From assembly GCA_020161435.1 (NCBI GenBank), contig JAIUNV010000003.1, forward strand, positions 372,001 to 436,000: a stretch of DNA of 64,000 nt, read 5' to 3'. Of the stretch, positions 34,733 to 44,055 are shown piece after piece (within the stretch, counting starts at the first letter, position 1; each line of letters opens with the position of its first letter). A model generated the notes under the pieces. It saw nothing but the letters and a program-made list of their open reading frames with translations. It did not search any database and was not told where the DNA came from. The DNA is from Bacteroidota bacterium (lineage in GTDB: Bacteria > Bacteroidota > Bacteroidia > Chitinophagales > Chitinophagaceae). Both the position numbers and the translations under genes were made by a program.

Positions 34733-34875
34733 TGGGGGGCGGTCGGCTACAGTGCCAGTGGCAGCAGCAGTCCGGTCCCTTTCGGGCTCGCTACCGCTCG
34801 GCCCCGGCAATATTTTGCCGGGGCTTCGGCCTGCGGCCTCACCCTCCAGGCACCGCCGCCCTTCGGCTGTAGTGC
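34733..34875. repeat. GC-rich multi-hairpin element
   Basis: Much richer in GC than its surroundings. GCCCCGGCAA (34801-34810) and TTGCCGGGGC (34815-34824) form a perfect 10-bp stem; GGCCTGCGGCC and CCTTTCGGG are further small palindromes. No protein-coding frame looks real. It may be a REP-like repeat or a structured RNA. Confidence 0.5.
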
Positions 34876-34919
34876 ATTTCCGACCATTACCTTGTATATT
34901 CAATCCACATATTTACCCC

Positions 34920-35351
34920 ATGGCCAAGCCCAACAAAACCAGCCTCAACAGCGCCGACCCCATGGCTTTTTTGGAAGCTGCTGCCACAGCAGCACAGCTG
35001 CCCGATTGCCTGCAAATAGCCCAATTGTTACAAGAAGCTACCGGCCATCCACCCCGCATGTGGGGCGATGCCATTGTAGGCTTTGGGCAATACCATTACA
35101 AATACGAGAGTGGCCGCGAAGCCGATTTTATGCTGGTGGGTTTTGCGCCTCGTAAGAGTGGTATTTCTTTATACATCTATGCCCATACTCCAGCCAATGA
35201 GGCATTGCTGCGCCAACTGGGCAAGTACAAAATGGGGCGGAGTTGCATTACCATTCAGCAGTTGCAACACATCAATACAGCGGTGATGCAACAGATAGCC
35301 CAACAAACCATGGCCCATTTGCAAGCCAAGTGGCCCAACCCCGGCACATAA
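34920..35351 (+). CDS. DUF1801 (YdhG-like) family protein
   Basis: A 143-residue small protein. MWGDAIVGFGQYHYKYESGR and GFAPRKSGISLYIY match the DUF1801 fold, and LGKYKMGRSCITI near the C terminus is the conserved last strand. Members are soluble proteins of unknown function, in some genomes annotated as iron-sulfur-related. The ATG at 34920 begins the family region; longer upstream frames read through the GC-rich element. Confidence 0.8.
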   Translation: MAKPNKTSLNSADPMAFLEAAATAAQLPDCLQIAQLLQEATGHPPRMWGDAIVGFGQYHYKYESGREADFMLVGFAPRKSGISLYIYAHTPANEALLRQLGKYKMGRSCITIQQLQHINTAVMQQIAQQTMAHLQAKWPNPGT

Positions 35352-35407
35352 ACCAATCTCGTACCTTCATGCCCTTCTATTGATTGCTGCCTTTCAATAC
35401 GCCATGC

Positions 35408-36382
35408 ATGAAGTTTAAGCCGGATAGTTTTGTTGTTGCCATACTCATCGTCATTTTGCTGGCGTGGTTTTTTCCGCAGTGGGGTTTGCCACAAAGCGGC
35501 ATTCCCCTCGACCGCATTGGTAGCATCGGCGTTTCGTTCATCTTCTTTTTTTACGGCCTCCGCCTCAGCCCCGATAAGCTCAGAGCCGGTCTCAAAAACT
35601 GGCACCTGCATGTATTGGTGCAGTTGTCTACGTTTCTGATGTTTCCCTTACTTGTTTTGGTACTGTATCCATTCATGCAATCAAGCAGCCACGCCAGTAT
35701 TTGGTTGGCGTTGTTGTTTTTAGCCGCCTTGCCATCTACCGTTTCATCTTCGGTGGTAATGGTGTCAGTTGCCAAAGGCAATTTGCCCGCAGCCATTTTC
35801 AATGCCAGTATTTCAGGGCTCATTGGCATCGCCATCACGCCCTTGTGGATGGGCCTGTTCATGCAGCAGCAAACGGGCCACTACGATCTCAGCAGCATTT
35901 ACAGCAAACTGCTGTTGGAGATTTTACTGCCCGTAGTACTCGGTATTTTGTTGCAACGCTTTGGTGGCCAACTGGCCATCCGCTATCACCGGCAGCTCAG
36001 CCTGTTCGACAAATCTGTCATTCTGCTCATCATTTACAAAAGCTTTGCCGAATCGTTTGCCGGTGATTTGTATGCGCAGGTGGCGTGGCTCGATTTCGCA
36101 TTGATAGCTGTGGTAGTGCTGGCATTGTTTTATGTGGTGTATGCATTGATTGGTATTATCAGCAAGCGATTACATTTCAGCATCGAAGACCAGATAACGG
36201 CACAGTTTTGCGGCACCAAAAAATCGCTGGTGCATGGCACCGTGTTTTCCAAAATATTGTTTGCGCAGGCAGGTACTACCGGCCTCATGCTGCTGCCGCT
36301 CATGTTGTTTCATGCCTTTCAAATACTGGTGATAAGTGTGTATGCTTCCCGGTTGGCCAAGCGGGAGGCGAATACCAATTAG
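35408..36382 (+). CDS. SBF-like bile acid:sodium symporter family transporter
   Basis: A 324-residue membrane protein with about nine or ten hydrophobic helices. GVSFIFFFYGLRLSPDKL and ALPSTVSSSVVMVSVAKGN are hallmarks of the SBF-like (YfeH/RCH2) family, as is AQFCGTKKSLVHG in the second half. Family members import organic anions with sodium; substrate not inferable. The ATG at 35408 is chosen; 35384 adds a few residues only. Confidence 0.85.
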   Translation: MKFKPDSFVVAILIVILLAWFFPQWGLPQSGIPLDRIGSIGVSFIFFFYGLRLSPDKLRAGLKNWHLHVLVQLSTFLMFPLLVLVLYPFMQSSSHASIWLALLFLAALPSTVSSSVVMVSVAKGNLPAAIFNASISGLIGIAITPLWMGLFMQQQTGHYDLSSIYSKLLLEILLPVVLGILLQRFGGQLAIRYHRQLSLFDKSVILLIIYKSFAESFAGDLYAQVAWLDFALIAVVVLALFYVVYALIGIISKRLHFSIEDQITAQFCGTKKSLVHGTVFSKILFAQAGTTGLMLLPLMLFHAFQILVISVYASRLAKREANTN

Positions 36383-36656
36383 CATAACTTCAAAACCGTT
36401 GCAATTCATTGCCTACCACTATGTCGAAAGAAGCGTTGATACAAAGCAAAAATCAAGCAGTATGATTTATTGCCAGCACCGCAATAGCTGTACACGCAAA
36501 CGTTTTCGCTTTCATTCATCAGACATCACTGCTGTGACAAATGCCACAATATTGTCAAAAAACTGACCATGCTCAGTCGTAAATGGCAATCCTTAACATT
36601 TTAAGGTTTTCATGTTTAGCCATGTTGATGCAACTTGCGCCCCCAATTAGCAAGCA

Positions 36657-37292
36657 ATGATCTATCCTGAGTTGAATGAATCTTTGTGGCGCAGTGCAGC
36701 AAGCTATCCTGAATACAGGGACATGTTACAGACATTAATGGCAGACAATAAAACCACCGGCACCAATCAGGAGGACTGGCTGGTAGAGTATGCCCGGTTG
36801 AACATTGCCCGCATGAACCGTCTCGACAAAACCTTTGCCGTACCACAAAAAAATTGGCATCAAATTCAGAAGATGCCCAATGATTTGTGGTTCCTCACCA
36901 TTAGCGAAGGTTGGTGTGGCGATGCCGCTCAAATCATACCGGTGATAGAAAAAATGGTGGCCGCAAAAGCCAGCTGGGATCACAAAATTATTTTGCGTGA
37001 TGAGCATTTGCCGGTAATGGATCGCTTTCTTACCAACGGCACCAGCCGATCTATTCCTGTTACCATTATGCTAAAGGCAGATACCCTGGATGTACTCGGG
37101 TGGTGGGGGCCCAGACCGGCCGGTGCACAAGCGGTGATAGATGAACTGAAAGCAGAAAATGCCGATTTCGAAATAGTGAAAGAAAAATTGCACGGCTGGT
37201 ATGCCAAAGACAAAGGGCAAAGTACCGCAGCTGAATTTATGCAAACCTTACAAGAGGCAATTACTACACTCGAAAATCACATGGCAGCCTAA
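36657..37292 (+). CDS. Thioredoxin-like family protein
   Basis: A 211-residue cytoplasmic protein with a thioredoxin-like fold. The active-site position reads EGWCGDAAQ, with one cysteine and Asp in place of the second, so disulfide exchange by the usual two-cysteine route is unlikely; SIPVTIML is the cis-proline strand. This single-Cys type is common in Bacteroidota and Firmicutes. Its stop overlaps the end of the convergent dehydrogenase gene by 4 bp. Confidence 0.8.
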   Translation: MIYPELNESLWRSAASYPEYRDMLQTLMADNKTTGTNQEDWLVEYARLNIARMNRLDKTFAVPQKNWHQIQKMPNDLWFLTISEGWCGDAAQIIPVIEKMVAAKASWDHKIILRDEHLPVMDRFLTNGTSRSIPVTIMLKADTLDVLGWWGPRPAGAQAVIDELKAENADFEIVKEKLHGWYAKDKGQSTAAEFMQTLQEAITTLENHMAA

Positions 37293-38221
37293 GCAAACAG
37301 CTTCTGCCACACCACTTCTGCCATTTTCAAATAGGCTTCATGCGAATAGCCTGCAATGTGAGGCGTAACCATCACGTTGGGCATGGCACACAATGCATCA
37401 AGCACCTGCATTTCTTCGGGTGTGTAGGAGTGTAGTTTTTCATTCTCCAGCACATCGAGAGCTGCGCCGGCTACCAGCCCATGTTGTAGCGCATATTGCA
37501 AGGCTGAAAGCTGCAATACTTTACCCCTACTGGTATTGATGATCCATGGTTGCTGTTGCAGCCCTGCAAAAAAATCGTCATTAGCCATGTACCGGGTTTC
37601 ATCGTTGAGCGGCACATGAAAACTAATCACATCTGCATAGCGTTGCACTTGCTCCAGCGATGCTTCTTTTACATAGTCGTTGGCAAAACCAAAGCGGTTG
37701 GCATCATACGCTAAAACTGTTACACCAAAGGGTTGCAGCAGTTTGGCAAATTGTGAGCCCGTGTTGCCATAACCAATGATACCTACAGTTTTCCCCGTCA
37801 GTTCTGTACCACGGTTTTCATCCCGTAGCCAAATGCGTTGTTTTACTTCTGCAAAGCTGGTATGCAGTTTATTGAGCAGGCTCAGCAGCATGCCCAACGC
37901 ATGTTCTGCTACTGCATTGCGGTTGCCTTCGGGGCTGCTCACCACTTTTATGCCCTTGCTTTCGGCATAGGCTACATCTATCAGTTCGAGCCCCGAACCA
38001 AGGCGGCCAATCCATTTGAGATTGCTTGCCTGATTGATAATAGCAGCATCAATATTCAACCGGGTGGTTACAATCAATCCTTCAAAATCTGCCACGCAAG
38101 TCAACAGCTCTTCATACGTAATTGTCGGTCGAAAATCTACCTGAAATTGCGTATCAAGTTTATCGATAAGCCATGGATGACACTTAGCCGTTATGAGTAC
38201 ACGTGGAAGCATGTTATTCAT
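37289..38221 (-). CDS. D-isomer-specific 2-hydroxyacid dehydrogenase
   Basis: A 310-residue NAD-dependent oxidoreductase. GIIGYGNTG is the dinucleotide-binding loop; R in [10 protein letters not shown] in DVLENEKLH and H in VTPHIAGYS are the catalytic Arg, Glu and His. It resembles phosphoglycerate dehydrogenases but lacks the ACT domain, so it may instead reduce a 2-keto acid. It starts within the last codons of rsmA, suggesting translational coupling. ATG at 38212 is also possible. Confidence 0.85.
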   Translation of the reverse strand: MNNMLPRVLITAKCHPWLIDKLDTQFQVDFRPTITYEELLTCVADFEGLIVTTRLNIDAAIINQASNLKWIGRLGSGLELIDVAYAESKGIKVVSSPEGNRNAVAEHALGMLLSLLNKLHTSFAEVKQRIWLRDENRGTELTGKTVGIIGYGNTGSQFAKLLQPFGVTVLAYDANRFGFANDYVKEASLEQVQRYADVISFHVPLNDETRYMANDDFFAGLQQQPWIINTSRGKVLQLSALQYALQHGLVAGAALDVLENEKLHSYTPEEMQVLDALCAMPNVMVTPHIAGYSHEAYLKMAEVVWQKLFA

Positions 38222-38972
38222 TCATTTGAAATGTAAGCGCAGCAAATTGTTCGATACTGAGTTGTTCGGCCCGTTGGTGGAAAAGGGGATCTTGCAATAC
38301 TTCTGCACTAAACAAAGAACGTACCGCATTGCGCAATTGTTTTCTGCGTTGGTTAAATGCGGCTTTTACCAACATGCGAAAGTGTTTTTCACTACGCATG
38401 TGTACGGGTGTTTGTACGGGTGTCATGCGTATCACACCACTCATTACTTTGGGTGGTGGCGCAAAGCAATCCGGTGGCACATCAAACAAATATTCTACGT
38501 TATAATACGCTTGAGTGAGCACACTGGTTACGCCATATACTTTGCTACCGGGGCCTGCTGCCAACCGTTGCGCCACTTCTTTTTGAAACATACCAATCAC
38601 CGAAGTGACCTGCGTTTTCCAGTCGAGCACTTTGAAAACAATTTCGGTAGAAATATTGTACGGAAAATTGCCGATCACAGTAAAAGGCCCTTCGAATGGA
38701 ACACCTGTATCTAACACACTTTCGTGAATGATTTTGCCTTCGAGTGCCGGATAGGTATGTAAGAGATAAGCTACTTTTTCATCATCAATTTCAATCAGTT
38801 TGAGCGATACACCCGGCAGCTCCATGAGGTACTTGGTGATGGCACCAGCACCGGGGCCCACTTCTACCAGCTGTTGCACAGGTTGCTGCTGCAGTGCAGC
38901 TACAATTTTGCGGCACATGTTTTCGTCGTGCAGAAAGTGCTGCCCCAGCGATTTTTTATGGGTGTATTGCAT
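38214..38972 (-). CDS. rsmA: 16S rRNA dimethyladenosine transferase RsmA (KsgA)
   Basis: RsmA dimethylates the two adjacent adenosines near the 3' end of 16S rRNA during 30S assembly. In 252 residues: [11 protein letters not shown] at the N terminus, the SAM-binding [14 protein letters not shown], and the catalytic NFPYN (NxPY). The ATG at 38972 places the family start exactly; 39023 adds an unrelated 17 residues. Its 3' end overlaps the dehydrogenase start. Confidence 0.95.
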   Translation of the reverse strand: MQYTHKKSLGQHFLHDENMCRKIVAALQQQPVQQLVEVGPGAGAITKYLMELPGVSLKLIEIDDEKVAYLLHTYPALEGKIIHESVLDTGVPFEGPFTVIGNFPYNISTEIVFKVLDWKTQVTSVIGMFQKEVAQRLAAGPGSKVYGVTSVLTQAYYNVEYLFDVPPDCFAPPPKVMSGVIRMTPVQTPVHMRSEKHFRMLVKAAFNQRRKQLRNAVRSLFSAEVLQDPLFHQRAEQLSIEQFAALTFQMNE

Positions 38973-39161
38973 GAAGTGAATTTGTACAATAATTGTTGAG
39001 CCGTGATTTGTCTTAATCTGCAAAAGTCGTTAATCTACAGAAATCTGTCTGTTTACTTTCGTTATCAATAGCAGCTACATCCTTCTTGTTTTTTGCTGAT
39101 GGGATTTCGTTCCATCTGTACACCTGTGGCTACAACCAAGCACTAACTGTACTTCTGGCTT

Positions 39162-39184
39162 CCCCGGCCTAAAAAAGGCCGGGG
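39162..39184. terminator. GC-rich hairpin in the rsmA-pdxA gap
   Basis: CCCCGGCCT (39162-39170) and AGGCCGGGG (39176-39184) with an A5 loop. It resembles the stem in the GC-rich element at 34801-34824. The surrounding 38973-39389 has no gene; 39285-39370 is TTCATCATT-type repeats. Confidence 0.5.
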
Positions 39185-39284
39185 CTATGAACAACACATG
39201 TTGCATTTAAATTTCTCTTATTCATCACCAGTAAGTATTACATGTGTCATTTGCGCATACCTCATTTTCCACCTCCCTATTCCT

Positions 39285-39370
39285 TATTCATCATTCCACA
39301 TTCATCATTCCTTATTTCTTGTTTCTTACTCCCTACTCATCATTCCGCATTCATCATTCATCCCCCATCA
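39285..39370. repeat. TTCATCATT-type repeats upstream of pdxA
   Basis: TTCATCATTCC and variants repeat irregularly, matching the family at 34016-34100. Confidence 0.6.
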
Positions 39371-39376
39371 TTGCCT

Positions 39377-39384
39377 TATCTTTG
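39377..39384 (+). promoter_or_regulatory. Candidate -7 box abutting the pdxA start
   Basis: TATCTTTG, a perfect TAnnTTTG, ends 5 nt before the ATG at 39390. Transcription starting a few bases downstream would give a leaderless or nearly leaderless mRNA. No TTTG at -33. Confidence 0.4.
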
Positions 39385-39389
39385 ACCAT

Positions 39390-40478
39390 ATGACCGACAT
39401 TCAAAAACCCATCATTGGATTCAGCTGTGGCGACCTCAATGGCATTGGTCTTGAGATTATACTGAAATCGTTGGCTGACAATCGTTTGCTGGAAATGTGC
39501 ACCCCCGTGATATTTGCCAGCAACAAAACAGTGAACTTTTACCGTAAGTCATTACCCGACAATAATTTTCAGTATCAGAGTATCCGCGAATTCAGCAAGC
39601 TCAATCCCAAAATGCTGAACATTTTTAACTGTTGGGAAGAGGAAGTGCTCATAACGCCCGGCCAGCTCAATGAAACCGGCGGCATGTACGGCAGACTGAG
39701 TTTGGTGGCGGCTACTGATGCATTGAAAGCCGGTCACATACATGCCTTAGTAACGGCCCCCATTCACAAAAACAATATTCAAAGCGACGACTTTCAGCAC
39801 ACCGGCCATACGCCATTTTTGAAAGAAGCATTTGGCGTACCCGAAGTGGTAATGCTGATGGTGGCCGACAACATGAAAGTGGCCCTGCTAAGCGAACACG
39901 TGCCACTGAAAGATGCAGCACAGCAAGTAACCCGCGAAAACATTTTCAAAAAGTTGCAAGTATTAGTGCCTGTGTTGCAAAAAGACTTTGGCATTGATAA
40001 ACCAAAGATTGCAGTACTTGGCCTAAACCCGCATGCAGGCGATGATGGTTTGGTGGGTAAAGAGGAAGAAGAAATCATCAAGCCTGCTATCAAAGATGCC
40101 AAGCAAAAAGGCATGATGGTATTTGGCCCCTATCCTGCCGATGGTTTTTTTGCCCGTGGCCATTATGAACACTTTGATGCAATACTGGCCATGTACCACG
40201 ATCAGGGATTGATTCCTTTCAAGAGTTTAGCCTTAGGCGAAGGTGTAAACTATACAGCCGGCTTACCGGCAGTACGCACCAGCCCCGACCATGGCACTGC
40301 GTTCGATATTGCAGGCAAGGGCGAAGCGGATCATTCCAGTTTTTTGGCAGCTATTTTTAAAGCCATTGATATACTAGTGAGCCGCGGTCAGTTTGCCGAC
40401 TTACGCAGCAATCCCATGCGCCGTATGAGCCAACGCATGGTGGCCAATGCTGTGGATGAAAGAATTGAAGAGGAATGA
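39390..40478 (+). CDS. pdxA: 4-hydroxythreonine-4-phosphate dehydrogenase PdxA
   Basis: PdxA oxidises 4-phosphohydroxy-L-threonine in the DXP-dependent route to pyridoxal phosphate. The 362-residue protein shows GFSCGDLNGIG at the N terminus, LVTAPIHKNNI, metal-binding HTPFLKEAFG, GLNPHAGDDG, and DHGTAFDIAGKG near the C terminus, all in the family order. The ATG at 39390 matches the usual start. It ends at a bidirectional terminator shared with DUF420. Confidence 0.93.
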   Translation: MTDIQKPIIGFSCGDLNGIGLEIILKSLADNRLLEMCTPVIFASNKTVNFYRKSLPDNNFQYQSIREFSKLNPKMLNIFNCWEEEVLITPGQLNETGGMYGRLSLVAATDALKAGHIHALVTAPIHKNNIQSDDFQHTGHTPFLKEAFGVPEVVMLMVADNMKVALLSEHVPLKDAAQQVTRENIFKKLQVLVPVLQKDFGIDKPKIAVLGLNPHAGDDGLVGKEEEEIIKPAIKDAKQKGMMVFGPYPADGFFARGHYEHFDAILAMYHDQGLIPFKSLALGEGVNYTAGLPAVRTSPDHGTAFDIAGKGEADHSSFLAAIFKAIDILVSRGQFADLRSNPMRRMSQRMVANAVDERIEEE

Positions 40479-40500
40479 GACTCTTTGCTGTTGAAATACA

Positions 40501-40530
40501 AAAGCCCGCTACAAAAATGTAGCGGGCTTT
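40501..40530. terminator. Bidirectional terminator between pdxA and DUF420
   Basis: AAAGCCCGCTAC (40501-40512) and GTAGCGGGCTTT (40519-40530) pair perfectly, with T-rich flanks on both strands. Confidence 0.88.
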
Positions 40531-40533
40531 TAT

Positions 40534-41127
40534 TTATGCCGTGTAATAAGGGCTAATCATTATGTACACCACCGGCCCTGTAATGGCTACATACAACCAC
40601 AAGGGCCAGGTAATTTTCGCCAGCTTTTTATGCGCCGGAAACTCTGCCGTAAGGCCACGGTAAGCCGTGAATAAAATGAACGGCAAAATGATAGCAGCCA
40701 GAAAAATATGCGTCAGTAAAATAATGAGGTACACATAGCGCATACTACCCACAGCAGCTAATTCCGCAGCATCTACAGTGCCATCCAAATTGGCATCGCC
40801 ATAACGGGTATCGCCGGCCAGCAAGTGGTGTGCAATGTAGCTTACTAAAAAGAGTACGCTCAACACAAGAGCACCCATCATCAGTTTTTTATGCAGCGCA
40901 TATTTGCCTTGCTTCACTACTACCAATGCTGCTACCAACAGCAATGCAATCACACTATTGATGAATGCATTGATGGTTGCAAATATGTGCACATCAAACC
41001 CGAGGTCTACGTCCAGCTTAATGCGGGTGAGCAACACAACGGCTGCAAATACTACAAATGAAAACACCACAATGAGCAGGCGGGCTTGTTTGTCATTTTT
41101 TTTAATTGTAGCGGATAACATGGGCAA
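40534..41127 (-). CDS. DUF420 family membrane protein
   Basis: A 197-residue protein with about five helices of the DUF420 family, which is found beside cytochrome oxidase genes and is thought to help oxidase assembly or haem handling. Conserved histidines lie in membrane helices (YIAHHLLAG, ILLTHIFLA, KKLAKITWPLWLY). It is the last gene of the respiratory locus, just after sco, which supports that role. Confidence 0.82.
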   Translation of the reverse strand: MPMLSATIKKNDKQARLLIVVFSFVVFAAVVLLTRIKLDVDLGFDVHIFATINAFINSVIALLLVAALVVVKQGKYALHKKLMMGALVLSVLFLVSYIAHHLLAGDTRYGDANLDGTVDAAELAAVGSMRYVYLIILLTHIFLAAIILPFILFTAYRGLTAEFPAHKKLAKITWPLWLYVAITGPVVYIMISPYYTA

Positions 41128-41162
41128 TGAGGAATAATGAATTTGGAATGATGAATGATGTG
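41127..41162. repeat. Reverse-strand copy of TTCATCATT-type repeat
   Basis: AATGAGGAATAATGAATTTGG and neighbouring ATGATGAATG units are the complement of the family at 34016-34100. Confidence 0.5.
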
Positions 41163-41182
41163 TATTGACTGATGCATTGAGA

Positions 41183-41992
41183 TCAGAACTGTTCTTTCTT
41201 ACGGATTCTGTTGAGGAAGAACATCACAATGAATAAGATGAGCGGAATGGTGGCCAACACAGGAATTAACGGTATGTACTGGCGGAAAATGGATGGCTTA
41301 CGACGGTCTTTTTCCAAATAGAGTTTGCCAATATCGCCTGCAAGGCGGCCTATTTCTGCACTATCTAATCCATTGTAAAAACCACGCACTATTCTGTTAC
41401 GGTCGAGCAGCATTACTTTTTCGGAATGAATAAAATTGGAGTCGACACCTTCGCCGTCTTGTGTAGCCAGTTTAAAATCATTCAGCAGCAAATTATAAAT
41501 AGTTTGCTTGTCGCCGGTCATAAGGCTCCAGCTATCACTGTTTACAAAAAAGCGGTCGGCCCATTTTTTCAAAGCTGCTACGCTGTCTCTTTCCGGGTCG
41601 ATGCTGAGCGATAAAAAGTACACCACAGAAGTATCACCAAACTTTTTACGCTTGGGGTTTTCAAACGATTTCTGCAGTTTTTTAATGTTGCGGGTAAGGC
41701 CGGGGCAAATGTTGGGGCATCGGGTAAAAAAAGTATTTACCACTACAATCTTGCCTTCCAGTTCGTGCAGCGATTGTGGTTTGCCCAAATGATTGGTAAA
41801 CGTAAAATCGGGGATGGTATGCCATGCTGTATCGTACGTTGTTTTGCCGTCTTTGATGTTTGTTACTACTGAATCGGCAAAATATTTTGGCGGCATTTGC
41901 ACGGCATCTTCGCCCAATAATTTTACAATGAAGTAACTGCCAATGGGTACAAACAATGCTACCAGTAAGCCTCGCCACGCTGTTTTATTCAT
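41183..41992 (-). CDS. sco: SCO1/SenC copper chaperone for cytochrome oxidase
   Basis: A 269-residue membrane-anchored thioredoxin-fold protein that inserts copper into the CuA site of CoxB. The copper ligands are the CxxxC in FTRCPNICPG and the His in FIHSEKVMLLD. One helix at the N terminus (about 7-25) and another at the C terminus (about 243-262, LIPVLATIPLILFIVMFFL) anchor it; the second is unusual for a SCO. The ATG at 41992 fits the signal/anchor. Follows cox4. Confidence 0.88.
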   Translation of the reverse strand: MNKTAWRGLLVALFVPIGSYFIVKLLGEDAVQMPPKYFADSVVTNIKDGKTTYDTAWHTIPDFTFTNHLGKPQSLHELEGKIVVVNTFFTRCPNICPGLTRNIKKLQKSFENPKRKKFGDTSVVYFLSLSIDPERDSVAALKKWADRFFVNSDSWSLMTGDKQTIYNLLLNDFKLATQDGEGVDSNFIHSEKVMLLDRNRIVRGFYNGLDSAEIGRLAGDIGKLYLEKDRRKPSIFRQYIPLIPVLATIPLILFIVMFFLNRIRKKEQF

Positions 41993-41997
41993 GGGTG

Positions 41998-42005
41998 CAA
42001 ATGTA
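41998..42005 (-). promoter_or_regulatory. Candidate -7 box abutting the sco start
   Basis: TACATTTG on the minus strand, perfect TAnnTTTG, ends 5 nt before the ATG at 41992, implying a leaderless or nearly leaderless sco transcript. No -33 TTTG. Confidence 0.4.
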
Positions 42006-42060
42006 ATGAGGAAGACAGATGAATGCGGGCTACAGCCATGCTGATAACTGTTAAAGCAAA

Positions 42061-42088
42061 CCGCCACCGTAATTGAATACAGTGGCGG
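42061..42088 (-). terminator. Hairpin between cox4 and sco
   Basis: CCGCCAC (42061-42067) and GTGGCGG (42082-42088) form a stem with imperfect inner pairs. The T-run on the minus strand is weak, so it may only reduce read-through into sco. Confidence 0.5.
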
Positions 42089-42117
42089 TGCACAATATGT
42101 TCGGCGCTGGTGCCGGA

Positions 42118-42546
42118 TTATTTTTTATCGCCAGGCGCTACCGCTTTTTCTACTTGCTCAGTAGCAGGCTTTGAACCAGCAGCAGTGTTTTTTAATTCTC
42201 TCCAGCTGCTTCCGTCAATAAGGAATGCGGCAATAAACCATACAAACAACAACAACGGCACAATGATGGTCATGATGAAGTTGCGGATTTCATCGCCCAG
42301 GTGCATGAAGTAAGAAGTAATGTAGAAAGCCTTGGCCAAAGACAGGATGGTAACCAAACCTTTAATCATGAGCACTGCCATGTGGCTGCCATGGCCCAGT
42401 TTGAAAATAGCCAGACCGCACAACAATTCAATGATGGTGACAACAGAAAGAATGATGGTTACTTTCCGTACCGTTTTTTTAAACGTGCCATCGTCGTGGT
42501 GCTGTACAAAAGAAATTTCTGATGAAGCCGGAGATGAATGACTCAT
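42118..42546 (-). CDS. Cytochrome c oxidase subunit IV family protein
   Basis: A 142-residue protein with three hydrophobic helices (about 28-48, 57-73, 86-110) that matches the small prokaryotic oxidase subunit IV family, including FYITSYFMHLGDE. It stabilises the oxidase core. The charged tail after residue 115 is lineage-typical. Directly downstream of the two subunit III genes. Confidence 0.82.
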   Translation of the reverse strand: MSHSSPASSEISFVQHHDDGTFKKTVRKVTIILSVVTIIELLCGLAIFKLGHGSHMAVLMIKGLVTILSLAKAFYITSYFMHLGDEIRNFIMTIIVPLLLFVWFIAAFLIDGSSWRELKNTAAGSKPATEQVEKAVAPGDKK

Positions 42547-42591
42547 ATACTTAATAAGTTGAAAATGCGAATGAAGTGTTGAACAAACAAG

Positions 42592-43335
42592 TTAGATCAG
42601 ATAGAAGCACAAGAATACAAATACCCATACCAGATCTACAAAGTGCCAGTACAAACCAGCTTTCTCAATCATTTCATAATGGCCACGCTGGTCGAAATGA
42701 CCGAGACGTGTTTTGATGTACATAATGATATTGATAACCACACCACTCAGTACGTGGAAACCGTGGAAGCCGGTAATGCCAAAGAAGAAACCGCCGAATG
42801 CTACAGGTCCGGGAGTTGTTACCTGGTGGCCGTTGTGCATCATACCGGGTACTACTTCGCCCCAGGGGTTCACTTTTACAGTGGTAGCCATTTCTACAAT
42901 TTCGCCATTTACCAGCACGGGGTTGTCGCCGGTCAGCAAGTGTGTCCATTCCCAAGCCTGGCAGCCCAAGAAGGCCAAGCCACCAAGTATAGTCCACAGC
43001 ATGTATTTTTCTACGCCCTTGCGGTTCATGTTGTGTCCTTCATGCACAGCCAGTACCATTGTTACCGAACTTACAATCAGGATAAACGTCATGATACTTA
43101 CGAACACCAGCGGCGCACCACCATGAATGAAAGGAGCAGAATCGAACACGTGGTTGGGGTCGGGCCAGTAGTTAGCACTAAACCTTGTGGTGCCATAAGC
43201 GATCAAGAAAGCACCGAAGGTGAATGCGTCACTCATGAGGAAGTACCACATCATCATTTTGCCATAGCTCAGGTTAAATGGGCTTTTACCACCACTCCAC
43301 CATTTAGTACCGGCAGGAATTGCTGCTGAAGACAT
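42592..43335 (-). CDS. Cytochrome c oxidase subunit III (second copy)
   Basis: A 247-residue heme-copper oxidase subunit III with about six helices. GKMMMWYFLMSDAFTFGAFL, EWTHLLTG and GFHGFHVLSGVV carry the family's conserved acidic and histidine residues, and WHFVDLVWVFVF is the last helix. The ATG at 43335 places the protein at normal length. A second subunit III lies next to it; in Bacteroidota oxidase loci such pairs are usual. A TAnnTTTG box lies 36 nt upstream. Confidence 0.9.
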   Translation of the reverse strand: MSSAAIPAGTKWWSGGKSPFNLSYGKMMMWYFLMSDAFTFGAFLIAYGTTRFSANYWPDPNHVFDSAPFIHGGAPLVFVSIMTFILIVSSVTMVLAVHEGHNMNRKGVEKYMLWTILGGLAFLGCQAWEWTHLLTGDNPVLVNGEIVEMATTVKVNPWGEVVPGMMHNGHQVTTPGPVAFGGFFFGITGFHGFHVLSGVVINIIMYIKTRLGHFDQRGHYEMIEKAGLYWHFVDLVWVFVFLCFYLI

Positions 43336-43371
43336 AGAAAGATTGATTGATTCAGTTTTTTGAGAACCTCG

Positions 43372-43379
43372 CAAAAATA
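43372..43379 (-). promoter_or_regulatory. Candidate -7 box of the second subunit III gene
   Basis: TATTTTTG on the minus strand, perfect TAnnTTTG, 36 nt before the ATG at 43335, in a 140-bp gap within the oxidase genes. Confidence 0.4.
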
Positions 43380-43476
43380 AGTGCCTGAGGGTGAAAAGTC
43401 ACAGAATGGTCAAAAGAAATTTGAGGCATCCTTTTTATCTCAAACACCCGTGGCAGCAAGCCTTTTTATCTGCCTA

Positions 43477-44049
43477 TCAACTCACGAATTGTAAAAAAAC
43501 GAAGAGGTAAATCCACAACAAATCTACAAAGTGCCAGTACTGGGCGGCTACTTCGGCCGGTACGGCACTGTAATTACGAGTTTTGCTAAAGAGGGCATTG
43601 CGGAGCATCCACACCAGGGCTACTATTCCACCTGCTACGTGCAGCATGTGCATGCCAGCTATAACTGCCAAAAAAGAACCCGACACGTTGCTGCCTTGTC
43701 CAATCAGCCTGATACCTCTTTCGTTGAGTTGTATAAAACCAGTCCACTGCATGGCCAGAAATGCGATACCCAAAATGGCGGTTACCAACAATAATTGGCG
43801 GTAGGCCTGCATGTTTCTGCTGCGAATGTTTTTTACCGCCAGTTGCATGGTTACGCTGCTGAGCAAAATAACCACTGTGCCGTATGCAAAAATGGATGGC
43901 AAGTCAAAACCCTGCCAGTTGGCCTGATTTCTTTTTACAATATAAGCACTCGTAAAACCGGCAAACATCATGAGCATGCTACCCATAGCCACCCACAGTG
44001 TAAACTTGTAAGGATGAATTTTCTTCTTCTCAGCTGTCATCACACTCAT
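43477..44049 (-). CDS. Cytochrome c oxidase subunit III (first, short copy)
   Basis: A 190-residue subunit III with five helices. FTSAYIVKRNQANW, AGMHMLHVAGGIVALVWM and QYWHFVDLLWIYLFVFLQF mark the family. It is shorter at the N terminus than the second copy and shares its final motif. Transcribed 6 bp after ctaB, so they are coupled. Confidence 0.9.
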   Translation of the reverse strand: MSVMTAEKKKIHPYKFTLWVAMGSMLMMFAGFTSAYIVKRNQANWQGFDLPSIFAYGTVVILLSSVTMQLAVKNIRSRNMQAYRQLLLVTAILGIAFLAMQWTGFIQLNERGIRLIGQGSNVSGSFLAVIAGMHMLHVAGGIVALVWMLRNALFSKTRNYSAVPAEVAAQYWHFVDLLWIYLFVFLQFVS

Positions 44050-44055
44050 TTTCTT

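Noticed and set aside
34580..35155. 191-codon frame spanning the GC-rich element upstream of DUF1801
   Set aside because: Reads through palindromes and overlaps DUF1801 in another frame; a shadow.
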